From assembly GCA_950295325.1 (NCBI GenBank), contig OX485808.1, positions 29,098,527-29,162,526 on the forward strand: a DNA stretch of 64,000 nucleotides, given 5' to 3'. Both the position numbers and the translations under genes were made by a program. This document shows, piece by piece, positions 47,626 to 57,700 of this stretch. Below the pieces are notes generated by a model. That model was not told where the DNA came from, searched no databases, and saw only the letters and a list, made by a program, of their open reading frames with translations. The DNA comes from Polytrichum commune. Lineage: Eukaryota; Streptophyta; Polytrichopsida; Polytrichales; Polytrichaceae. Numbering within the stretch: position 1 is the stretch's first letter; every line of letters begins with the position of its first letter.

Positions 47626-49673
47626 CTGCCCGCCTTTCGCAAGGATTCAACTGAAGAATTTGATCCTTTAATCCTTTTCACACGCAATCACGCTCCATCT
47701 CTAATGTTGCTCCTGTACTTAGATCGGTGTTCATCCGTGGAAGTCAAATACTTGGTGGAAAATGTATCTGGCGCCCATGAGATAGACAGATTTGAATAGA
47801 CTACAGCCATATCTCCTCCCCCTCGTGAAACATCGTCGCAAGTATATCAATCTTCAGTTTCGCGAGTGTTGATGATATGAATAAATCCAGCTGGACGAGG
47901 AAGAAGCTGATGTGGTTATGGTCAACCTCGACATAACCTGTATACATGCATCCAAGTACATTGCAAAAACAAGTGAGGAAAGAGAACAACTACCTTATAC
48001 TTCAACCTAACTTAATGCCTACATACGATCTCCAAAACCTTGACAGGAAATAAGGCCCAGATCGAGTGAAGATTTTGCAACTCGACTAGTTGTTGAGTCC
48101 GATTACTTTAAGTCGAACTCCCGTCGAACTGAAGCTCTCTGAACTTGGACTACCTGAGGTATGCAAACGTGAGTCTAATCCTACTCCTTAGCACTCGAAA
48201 AATAAGCACACGCTCTTCTCATTGACAGAACTTGCCAACAAAGGCGCGGAGGTGACATCATGAGAAATTCAAATTAGTCCTCCTCCATCACACCTTATGT
48301 GCTTCGAAGAAGTTAAACCTCCCAGATGCAATGATGCGGAGTGTACAAGGCCAGATGTACATTCACCACATCGAAATCCACAAACTCAAGCGAAACTAAA
48401 CTTAGCTCAAAACCATGGCTAAAACCAATCAAACCAAGCCAGATGCCATGGTCATCTAAACCATCGGACTTGGCGAAAAACCCAAACATGGAAAAACATC
48501 CACACAGCCACACATCCAAACATTCAAAGATCCACTCCCCACCTAAATTCTCCGAGCCAAATCTTCTCAACTGAGGAGCTTTGATCAACACCCCAGCATC
48601 GGATCATCCCACTCTAACATGCAGCGAAGTGGTGAGGAGTGCACAACCACGCTCAACTAAATTATCAGGAGGAGGAGGAGCTGCTATTGGCGAAGAATCC
48701 AGCCAAGTGGGATCCAGATGAGAACAGCTGCGAAGACTCCGCAAAGTACCGACCGATTCTTGAATCCGGAGCCTCGATCGTGAGGGTGCCTGCTGTATGC
48801 AACAATCGCGGGGATCTCATCGTGGCCGACCGGAAAGAGGACGGAACAAGCGGCGCCGGAGTAATGTATAATACTAGGACCGAAATGCTGACGTGTCATG
48901 TGCATGACACGTGGTGGCTCCTCATTGCGCTTGACCCTAGCGCCATCACCGACCATCCAGGCATTATGGGACCGGTTCAAACTAGCAAAGGTCATATTAT
49001 GTCTGGGCTTTTTGGTGGGACCTCCACCAAACTAGTGGAGGCCACTTCAAACTTCAAACCAAGAGAAACTTAGGGGCGAGTGCTCTATATTGCGGCGAGA
49101 AGCAAATTAAGTTAAGGTGGGATTACACTACACTATGGTCCAAGATCGAAGAAACTCCAAAATCAAGTGATCGTATAAGGCCAATGCCAACATTATGGAC
49201 CAAAGGATTTTACACTAGGGTTTGAGTCTAGAGTAAGCAAAATTTAAGTGGTGTTAAGAATATCAACACTTTTCCGGTGAGCCCGCCAAGTGTTGCTATG
49301 CAACACTAGTCTCTTAGGAGCAGGTTCCCAAGTCCCAAGCATTTTTTGGAATTTTAGATCTTATTTTTAAATAATTTTTGTAGGTATGAACTGAAGAAGA
49401 AGAACTTTACGTATTAGATTGAGAAATCAGTTATTATGTTTGAGGGTAAGGTCCACTCCAACATGTTTTGGACCCCGAGTTTTTGGAACTTGGACCTTGA
49501 TGTAAATTGCCCATTAGGAGTGGTGCACATTACAACACTCGATTTCGAGCATTTGTTCTTCTCTTCCTTTTCCATGTCACGTCCCAAAGTCTTGATCTCA
49601 TAAAATCACGGTGTTTTGAGTGGATTTCTTTTTTGGGTTTCGAGTCTCAGGTTAGTTGGCACATTTGGGTTTC
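47626..49673. other. Upstream region of gene 3, no supportable gene
   Basis: The segment 48640-48960 is distinctly richer in GC than its surroundings and could hold the first untranslated exon or promoter of gene 3. A plus-strand frame there (48639-49073, 144 codons) has no recognisable motif and overlaps an opposite open frame, so I do not call it a gene. Fragments of repeat G lie at 49130-49260 and 49440-49510. Confidence 0.35.
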
Positions 49674-51027
49674 TCAAGGTTTCTTTCAAAGGAGTGCATT
49701 GTTATCCACGCAAGTTAGTTTGAAACTTTGGGATGCCTTGGTGCTAATGCACTTCACATGTAACACACTATTTACGCTTTCACCAACATGGAACTATTGC
49801 AGTGTTTTATGTTATTTGTGGCAAATACACTATGTACAGAAAGTTGCACTAAATTATCTACACCCCTAGAAATGTCAAGTCCAGTGTTGATTGTCATTGA
49901 GATGACATCCTTCGTCAATTTTAGTAATATTTTTCATGTGAAAAATCTTTCACATTCAGTGACATGGCAACTTAAACCTCCTCTCTCATGAATCCTTTTT
50001 CATTAAGGGAGGATGTTTTGGACCATTGTTGACGTTGAGGACCTTTCAATCCAACATTTACTACCAACATGCTTTGAATTACATAAAAAGTTGTTTCCAA
50101 TTAGCGTTACATTCTAAATGGTATGGGATTGGTTGTATGAGTGGAACATAGATACCTTGTTCCTCATCATCATAACAATAAATCATGACGGTATTAAGAA
50201 AAAATCCAAAAATATAAATCCTAGTATATGAATGATGTAATATGATAGTTAAAATATTCAAGGCTAGAACGAAGAGGTTTGTGTCTTTCACATGTGGTAA
50301 CCAATCGCAAAGAGCGAGGTTGCTATACCCTTTGAGCAACTTATCAAAAAACATATGGTAGCAATTGGATTGAAAGGTCCTCAACGTCAACAATGGTCCA
50401 AAACATCCTCCCTTAATGAAAAAGGATTCATGAGAGAGGAGGTTTAAGTTGCCATGTCACTGAATGTGAAAGATTTTTCACATGAAAAATAGTACTAAAA
50501 TTGACAAAGAATGTCATCTCAATGACAATCAACAATGGACTTGACATTTCTAGGGTTGTAGATAATTTAGTGCAACTTTCTGTACATGGTGTATTTGCCA
50601 CAAATAACATAAAACATTGCAATAGTTCCATGTTGGTGAAAGCGTAAATAGTGTGTTACATGTGAAGTGCATTAGCACCAAGGCATCCCAAAGTTTCAAA
50701 CTAACTTGCGTGGATAACAATGCACTCCTTTGAAAGAAACCTTGATGTTGACGTTGAGGACCTCGCTCTTTGCGATTGGTTACCACATGTGAAAGACACA
50801 AACCTCTTCATTCTAGCCTTGAATATTTTAACTATCATATTACATCATTCATATACTAAGATTTATATTTTTGGATTTTTTCTTAATACCGTCGTGATTT
50901 ATTGTTATGATGATGAGGAACAAGGTATCTATGTTCCACTCATACAACCAATCCCATACCATTTAGAATGTAACGCTAATTGGAAACAATTATTTATGTA
51001 ATTAAAAGCATGTTGGTAGTAAATGTA
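49674..51027. repeat. Inverted, circularly permuted composite repeat (A-B-A'-B')
   Basis: Segment A (49674-50054) is followed by B (50054-50320). After a 44-bp spacer come A' (50365-50745), the reverse complement of A at high identity and the same 381-bp length, and then B' (50758-51027), the reverse complement of B. The order is therefore A B followed by the inverse of (B A), not a simple hairpin. Each segment carries an open frame kept in both copies: MELLQCFMLFVANT... (A, 49788-49991 and 50631-50428) and ALCDWLPHVKDTN...CYDDEEQGIYVPL (B, about 50312-50079 and 50768-51001). I do not recognise either product. Confidence 0.85.
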
Positions 51028-51845
51028 ACCCACGCGCACAATTTAGGGTTTGAGCCGGTGACACGAATACTATAAGTGCTTGACATTTTTACTTAATTGG
51101 TGTGGTTTATCATTTAAACCTCCATAGTACTATCGTTTTAAAAATTAAATTCTTGAAGTAAGTAGATGATAAATGGAATCTTAAGTCTTCATTGCAATAT
51201 AAATGGCACATGCATGCAGCATCTCGGCAAGAATTCATGGAGTGCTCGATGCAATACTAAATATAGAAAACTACTATGTAACTTGTAAATGCTTGTTTTG
51301 AGCTTACACTATAGTATCATGAAATCCAATTGGAAAGGTAACATCCTCAATGTGTAAGGGGCTTGTTTCTACCATAGCACCTTTTCATTCACGATGGATG
51401 AGTTTATAGGCTTACATGTCACGACCTATGGGGGGACGTTATAACCCTATCCTACGAGCTCATTCAAGAAATGGTTGCTATAGAATCTTGATGGATGGCT
51501 CAGCCTATACAAGGCTAGCTTGGTCTACCCATCATAATAAGATAAGCTCGAAGCCCAGTAATAGCCCGACACCACTCTATGTGTATGATAGTTCAAGTAT
51601 TAAGAAAACTTGGGTGACGTTGTGTTAATTCCCATAAACTTAGGATTTGAGACTAAGCCTAAACCCTAAAATCCATATGGTTTAGGGCCGGTTCACATGG
51701 GGTCCCGGGTCCCGAATCCTACTCATGTTAGCAAGTCCAAAAGTGGAGGCAAAGCCCCATCATTTGAGCCTCGAGAAACCATTAAAATATGATTAATTGT
51801 CATTTAAGTCGGATCATGATTTTGTTATGCGAATATATTCACAAG

Positions 51846-51900
51846 ACTTGTGTTGAGAGTTGGGTCTAGCTTTTTGCTGGACCCAACTCTCAACACAAGT
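51846..51900. repeat. Perfect 21-bp-arm hairpin
   Basis: Positions 51846-51866 and 51880-51900 are exact reverse complements (arm core GTTGAGAGTTGGGTC). Inside them AGC at 51868-51870 pairs with GCT at 51876-51878, leaving a TTTTT loop. A stem of about 25 bp with one weak pair stands out against the diverged fold-backs elsewhere. It could be a fresh inverted duplication, a small-RNA precursor-like fold or part of an element end. Confidence 0.9.
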
Positions 51901-52018
51901 CCCAAACCCTCACCTCCAAAAAGTGTTGTCATGTGGGCATCCATGTCATGCTTGGGACTTATCAGGACTTGGGCAAGTGGCAAGTCTCAACTTCCATGCT
52001 CTCAACGGCTAGGATTGC

Positions 52019-52495
52019 ATGGATGTTGGGTGTTTGGTAGAGGTTGATGAAGTTGCTACTCTACTTCATCAACTGACGTTGTTGTCATATGATAGTGAAG
52101 TGGGTGACGTGATGAATGCTCATGAATACCTCAATTATGAGATGGGGTTTGATTTAAACAACCCCTATGAACCTACCGATGAGGAATTTTTTGATATGTA
52201 TTCTTGATAACATCAAGAAATTGATGTTGACGAGGTTATGGTTGATGTGGTAGAAGAAGTTGTAGGATTTAGTGTTGATGAGCGTTCTCTAGAGACTTTG
52301 AAGAAATACTTTCAACAAAGACCATATGATGCCCTATCACACATCAGGAGCATTCAAGGACTCCATAAGGAAGTTTCATCTCATCATTTTGGAAGTTTCT
52401 TGTCATACTATTATAGACTCTTTCTTTCGGGTAGTTTAGTTGGAAGAATCTCGTCAAGTTACTACTATATAGATTATTTCTTTCAATTACTTTAG
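52019..52495 (+). pseudogene. Unrecognised coding-like relic
   Basis: Frame 52019-52207 encodes an acidic stretch containing MGFDLNNPYEPTDEEFFDMY and stops. The next frame, from about 52208, is rich in valine/acidic residues (EIDVDEVMVD) and then LETLKKYFQQRPYDALSHIR, ending at 52495. Composition looks coding rather than random, and two stops separate the parts. It might be the tail of a transposase, but no catalytic motif is visible and I do not assign a family. Confidence 0.3.
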
Positions 52496-52499
52496 TTGA

Positions 52500-53049
52500 A
52501 TTATGTATTATCATTTGTACTTTCATTTTTATTTTTATAAAACGTTATGTTCTTCATTTTCATAAATTTTAAGTGTTATTTCTATAAATGTTATTAATCA
52601 TCGGTATGCATTCTATAAGTGTTACTTGTTATTTTTCTATATATATATATATTTTTTGCTACTCCTGACTTGTAACATTTATAGAGTCTTGATTGTATCC
52701 CCCTAGAGTTGCAAACAAAACGACTAGACCTATTTTGAAAAAGTGAATGGTTTGACAAATTCAACAAGTTAGTGTTGTACGCATTAAGTTAAGTCGTTCA
52801 CACCAACATGTGCAATTAGGTGGTTGATCCATGCTAATTAATCAACATTCCACACTATGATGACTACTTATTATCACACTATCTTTTTATTGATAATGTG
52901 GTTGTGATATGGATGTGTTAGTTAACTTATAACGTAGTTATAAGTTTGCGATCTAGTTTTCAATGAAAGTAAGTTGCATGGGTAAAGAATGACCTATTCG
53001 CTAGGGTGACCTAGTAATTTGACATATTATTGTAGTCATCTTCGAGCAG
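52500..53049. other. AT-rich intergenic, no gene
   Basis: Very AT-rich. It includes a (TA)n run at about 52638-52652 and no frame or repeat that I can support. Confidence 0.4.
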
Positions 53050-53360
53050 TGCCGAGTATTATCTTTACACCAAGATAAGGTACAAGGAACTTGGGGTTCA
53101 AAGTTGGAGACCTAATTTCCGGATTCAAGATTAAACCCCAAGCTTCAAGTATGGTTTCTTAGACTAAAAGGATTTTTTATTTTTTTGGCTCAAGATTCCA
53201 CAAGAAATCGATGCCACAATAGTTTCGTTTTTTTCATACCTTGGACCCACATCCTAGTATAAATTCTTTGGGTCCAAAGTCTTACTTTGGGCTAATAGGA
53301 TCACTTTATTTTGAGTTTATTTGGTCTAAGATCCCAGTGTAAACTCACCCTATCGGAAAC
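53050..53360. repeat. Dispersed TIR-like repeat G (copy 2)
   Basis: The left side has TTTACACCAAGATAAGGTAC and GGGTTCAAAG. The right end is GGTCTAAGATCCCAGTGTAA then ACTCACCCTA. Interior phrases AAGTATGGTTTCTTAGACTA and GATGCCACAATAGTTTCGTT match the copy at 36745-37070. It is non-coding. Confidence 0.5.
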
Positions 53361-53719
53361 TTCATGATTCATGTGACATTGGATTGGAGTCAAGCTTGAG
53401 AATCGGTTTCTTTAAGTAATAATAATAAAATGTTTGTTATTGTAACCAACATTAGCTTCTAAAAGTATTGTAGATGTATAAAACATTAACATTTCCTATA
53501 ACGATGATTATAATATTGGGAAATAATTATTGTAACATCAACAAGGTGTTTATATGTGACCACAATACAATTGAGATACTGGTGTTGGTTGTTGATTTGG
53601 GAAGCTTTGAAATCTATAGTAGTAGACACACTCACACAACTCCGCATATCTTCATGTGTCAATAGGTCACAAGGACTTCATATCGGTACTTTGGAGCCAT
53701 AAGTCAATACACTTTGTCA

Positions 53720-53960
53720 CACTACTCGAAAGATCACATTAACGAGTCCGTTTAGTTTGGGGGAGTACTTTCTTGGGTTAAGATTGACAAAATTTGGTGG
53801 GAAAGTGGTGCCACATCAGTACCACTTTAACATTATGTTGATTCAAATTTCAACCCTTAAATTTGACTCCTTAAGTCTAAATTTTTGTTGTTGACTGACA
53901 TACCCAACCTATTTTGAAGTTTCATTGATCTTGGACCCTAAAACACGTGACCCTATTGTG
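53720..53960. repeat. Dispersed repeat G (copy 3, partial)
   Basis: Has TTTGGTGGGAAAGTGGTGCC, ACATCAGTACCACTTTAACA and CCAACCTATTTTGAAGTTTC then TTGATCTTGGACCC in the same order as the other copies of this family. The left end is missing or too diverged to place. Confidence 0.45.
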
Positions 53961-54059
53961 GGTGCATGCAATTCCATAGACATTATTGACCACAAATGGC
54001 TCGGAAATCATCTCACATGGTTGGCAGTTGCATATCATGTACATTGTTCGACTTACGGA

Positions 54060-54625
54060 ATCAAAGTTGAGATGCATATTTTATAAACAAAAACTCAAAG
54101 TGATCACATAGGCCCTCATGATTGCGTTCACTAAATATTGCACACATATAGATGTCTATATGTTAATCGCATGCTCCAATCCTATCGAAACACACATTGT
54201 ATTTTTGTCATCCAATATTCTTTAACAACGGACAATATACCACTCAAGTATAAGGCTGGTGTGCCTAATTCAGTTGCTTATCTCAATCAAACATCTATAT
54301 TTGATTGGTAAGTGGTTAGGCGTGGCTTCGAAAACAAATACCAAAAAGACACGTGTTCAAAACATACTGGACCTCACGATCATAATATGCTAACCATTCT
54401 GAACTCAACAACCAATTGATTCGGAGATGTCTATATGACCATGTAATGAACTCGAGAATCTTTACTTTGATAATGAACAAGACAATCATACGAGCTTTGA
54501 AAATCATGAGGAAAGTCACTACGATTTGGATTTGCTAAGCATCTTGAACCGATCACGCGTTTCGTATCCTTGAAGAAGTGGGCTAGTTGGAAGAATTGTC
54601 CATTTAAGACCCATCCATCTTAGGT
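54060..54625. repeat. Fold-back dispersed repeat H (copy 4)
   Basis: The left part (AAGTGATCACATAGGCCCTC ... GCTCCAATCCTATCGAAACA) and right part (CGATCATAATATGCTAACCA ... TACGATTTGGATTTGCTAAG) are diverged inverses. The series AATCTTTACTTTGATAATGA and GAAGAAGTGGGCTAGTTGG also occurs at 3350-3480 and 57340-57480. Confidence 0.6.
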
Positions 54626-55034
54626 CACAATCAAGGAGAGTGGTGAGCACATGAGGCCCATGTAGCTTTATATATTTTTAATAAGTTGTCATTTGTTTGG
54701 CGCGTGGCATAATACTCGTCGAGTCATTACAAGCCGAGAGGGAGAGAAAGGTCGGGGTTCAAGTCCCACCATTTTCAAACTATATGGTAATGGGCCCATC
54801 TTGTGTTGAATATGAGCAGCCAATGGCAGGGCTCCACATGGCGCGCCACATGGGATAGATAAGATTCAGCACAGCAATCGAAATCTCCCAAGTCATTGGG
54901 CAACTAAAAGTACTTTGTGAAGACCGGAGCGCAGACATGCAGGCAACTGTTTAGGGTTGAGGAGTTTTCGAGCTACTACAGTAGACATCCCTGATCAATT
55001 TGCCAAAATCCTACACGTTCATTGAAAGTTCTAA

Positions 55035-55533
55035 GGGCCACTTCACACACGAGCCAAGAGCCGTGACCATGAAATTGTGAGAGCCCAAAAGAAAAGTGTC
55101 CAAAGGCCGTCCCAACACACCTCCCAAATCATGTAGTGTGGTCACGTACCCTCAAGTGTAGTGTGAAGTCACATGTGACCGGGCCCTCAACGAAATGCTA
55201 TTTCAAGGAATTTTTGTTCATGCGGGTCCTCACACATGATAGAATAGAATAAACCAACAATTGTAAGCGTTCGGAGTGCCATGGTCTTCTGGTTTTGTGT
55301 TAGACCTACCTCCAAGAGGTGGTTTATGAAAATAGTCCAAGTGACCGTGAAACATGATCCATTCGATGCCGTGTAGAAGTCCATGTAGATTTTCCATCCA
55401 TCTTGCATTCACATACTTGTTGGTCCCTCAAGCGTAGTGTGAAGCGAACTTGGACCGGCTCCGCCTTTTCCACATATGAGAGTGCTTGAAGTGTATTGGT
55501 CACGGGCTCTTGGTCTCATGTGTGAAGTAGCCC
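55035..55533. mobile_element. TIR element, family C (copy 2), TAA target duplication
   Basis: Starts GGGCCACTTCACACACGAGC then CAAGAGC and ends GCTCTTGGTCTCATGTGTGA then AGTAGCCC. TAA flanks both sides exactly (55032-55034 and 55534-55536). The 499-bp length, 3-bp TWA target and lack of a transposase fit a Tourist-like MITE. It is co-linear with 1085-1585 throughout, and short frames inside are not conserved between the copies. Confidence 0.85.
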
Positions 55534-55989
55534 TAAGTTACCATATGAGACAACATTATTTTTGCTTAGAATGCAGAGAGAAGAGGCCCAGGATCGGGTA
55601 TGGACTTAAATGCAAAATCCCATTTAAAGGCTCCACAATGCTCCACCCAACCATTGACGACGATATATGGATTTAGGTAACGGAAAACAAAAACCAAAAA
55701 CCAAAAAGAAATTGATATATTTACTTTTAGCATTTATGAATTGTGTTGTCAAATATTATACATTTCTAAAAATTTCTTGTTGAGACCATTTGTAAGTTGT
55801 TTTTCTTTGTTTGTTTGTTTTTCTTTTTCTTTTTGGAGAGTGGGCACTTTGGAGGTCATCAAAAAGGACATAAGCCATGTGCATACAAGCATTTGATTTC
55901 CTCATCTTCACTTTATCTCTCCTCTTTCTATTCCTACAACTCATCCCAGTCTGTTGCAATTGCGTTGTTTATGGTCTTTTACACACATG

Positions 55990-56535
55990 GGTGATAGTGT
56001 CACTACTCTAGTTCGATGCATATGCTAGGTTACACTTACAATCAACAACTTCATCATTTGTGTCACCTCATGGCACTTGGCATTCAAGTCGGCTTACTAA
56101 TAAGTTGGCATGAGTATGCTCAATAATGTTAGGAGGTGTATGCATGTGTTGTGCAATGATCTACAAGTTGACTAAAGTGTACACAATTGATATTTGGCAT
56201 TTGTATGTTCAAAAATATCTTCCTCTTGCATACTAGAATGTGAAGACAATAAGTAGTGTGTCTTTCCCATGCATTGGTTAAAAATGACACTTCCCATTAG
56301 TATGCTCAACTATATCTTCTCCTTGCAGACTAAAATGCAAAATTGCCATCTCGGGTATCCCAATGTACCACGCTAAATGTTAGAATGCAAATAATCTTCC
56401 ACTCGAAATAGTTATCGATGTTGATGAATAGTATCATACTGACTGTAGTGAACACGACGCTTTGAGACCTCTAGGTATCTAGTCCAGGCCCTTCGCATAT
56501 AGTGTACATGACACTAAATACCATAAATAATGTGC
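55990..56535. mobile_element. TIR element, family F (copy 3)
   Basis: Inverse of the element in gene 2 intron 4. Internal phrases include TATGCTAGGTTACACTTACA, ACAAGTTGACTAAAGTGTAC and TATCTTCCTCTTGCATACTA. The right end is TACATGACACTAAATACCAT then AAATAATGTG; the left end GTGATAGTGTCACTAC is more decayed. It is non-coding. Confidence 0.65.
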
Positions 56536-56639
56536 TACAAATGTGAAGAACATGTTTGACTCTAAAGTTGAAATCCAAAAATTGAAATTCACGTGTTTAG
56601 AACATGCCCTAAAACAATGGTTGAAAGTTTAATGATCGA

Positions 56640-57700
56640 GCACTTCTAAGTTCATCACAGAGGGCATAAGTCATCTCCGACTTTAAGTCATCAATAGTAT
56701 TAGAACATAACTTAGGGTAGATGGATCTTCATTGATTATCTTTCCGACTAAGCCCACTTCCTTTTGGGTATGACACATGCTACTAGTACAAGATTGTAGC
56801 AAATTCACATCAAAGCCAAGGCCACGTCCCTCATAATTTTCAGAGCTCATTCATTACCAAGGTGAAGATCTTGTGCTCATTAAATGGTCATATAGCCCCT
56901 CCCCCCCCCCCCCCAATTATGTTGACAATTTAGCCTAGAATAGTTGCATATTTGAAGCACACAATCCAATATCTTTTAGGCACATGTCTTTTCATATTAT
57001 GTTGTTGGAGCCACATTAAACCACATACCACTCAAATATAGGTCTCTGAACATGATAAGCAACTAATTAGGCACATTCACATTAGGAGTTAGCTTAAAGA
57101 TGTTTCCATTCCTTGTCTTTTGTGTAAGGTGGCTTTGTGTCGTATCTAAGACAAACGCACCATAATCAAACACAACAATAATTTGGACACTTATATATTA
57201 GAGGTACGTGGTTAGGTGCAGATCTAAGAATTGTCACCAATATGATACGTGTTCAAAAGAGTTTGGACCGCGTGCTCAAAATATGCTAACTAGTCTAGGT
57301 TCAACAATGAAGACAATTTAGGGGACTTATATGACCATGAGAATCTTCACTTTGATCCTGAATAAATAAGGTATTCATATGAGCTCCAATAAGTATGAGG
57401 CGAATGATTACAAGCACGATTTGGATTTGCTAATCACCTTGCACTGATTCTTTGTTTCATATCCTATAAGAAGTTGGTGTAGAAAGAGAAATATCCATCC
57501 AATGCATGTTGTCCTTAAGCAAAGCATTCCTATTATGATTGCTTATCTTAAATGGGAACCTACATATGAGCAGTGTGTGGTTAGGTGTGGATCTAAGCTG
57601 AAAACAAAAAGATGCGTATTCGAAAACATATTGGACTATGTGTTCAAAAAATGTTAACCATCGTAGCTTCAAGACTCAACATATTAGGGGGATTGTTAAG
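56640..57700. repeat. Fold-back dispersed repeat H (copies 5 and 6)
   Basis: The left part (56690-57060, with AAATGGTCATATAGCCCCTC, a C run at about 56899-56912, and CACAATCCAATATCTTTTAG) is the diverged inverse of the right part (57230-57500, with GGGGACTTATATGACCATGA and GATTTGGATTTGCTAATCAC). A third fragment at 57560-57700 repeats GTGTGGTTAGGTGTGGATCT. Together they form the longest fold-back of this family in the window. Confidence 0.6.

Noticed and set aside
48639-49073. 144-codon open frame in a GC-richer segment
   Set aside because: It has no recognisable domain, overlaps a long opposite-strand frame, and lies where the first untranslated exon or promoter of gene 3 is expected.
51846-51900. 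Helitron 3' end hairpin
   Set aside because: No CTRR terminus follows within about 15 bases on either strand, and the stem is longer than usual for Helitrons.
54700-54780. tRNA gene or SINE head
   Set aside because: GGGTTCAAGTCCC resembles a B box, but the T stem has only three pairs, no acceptor or anticodon stems form, and no repeat copies were seen.
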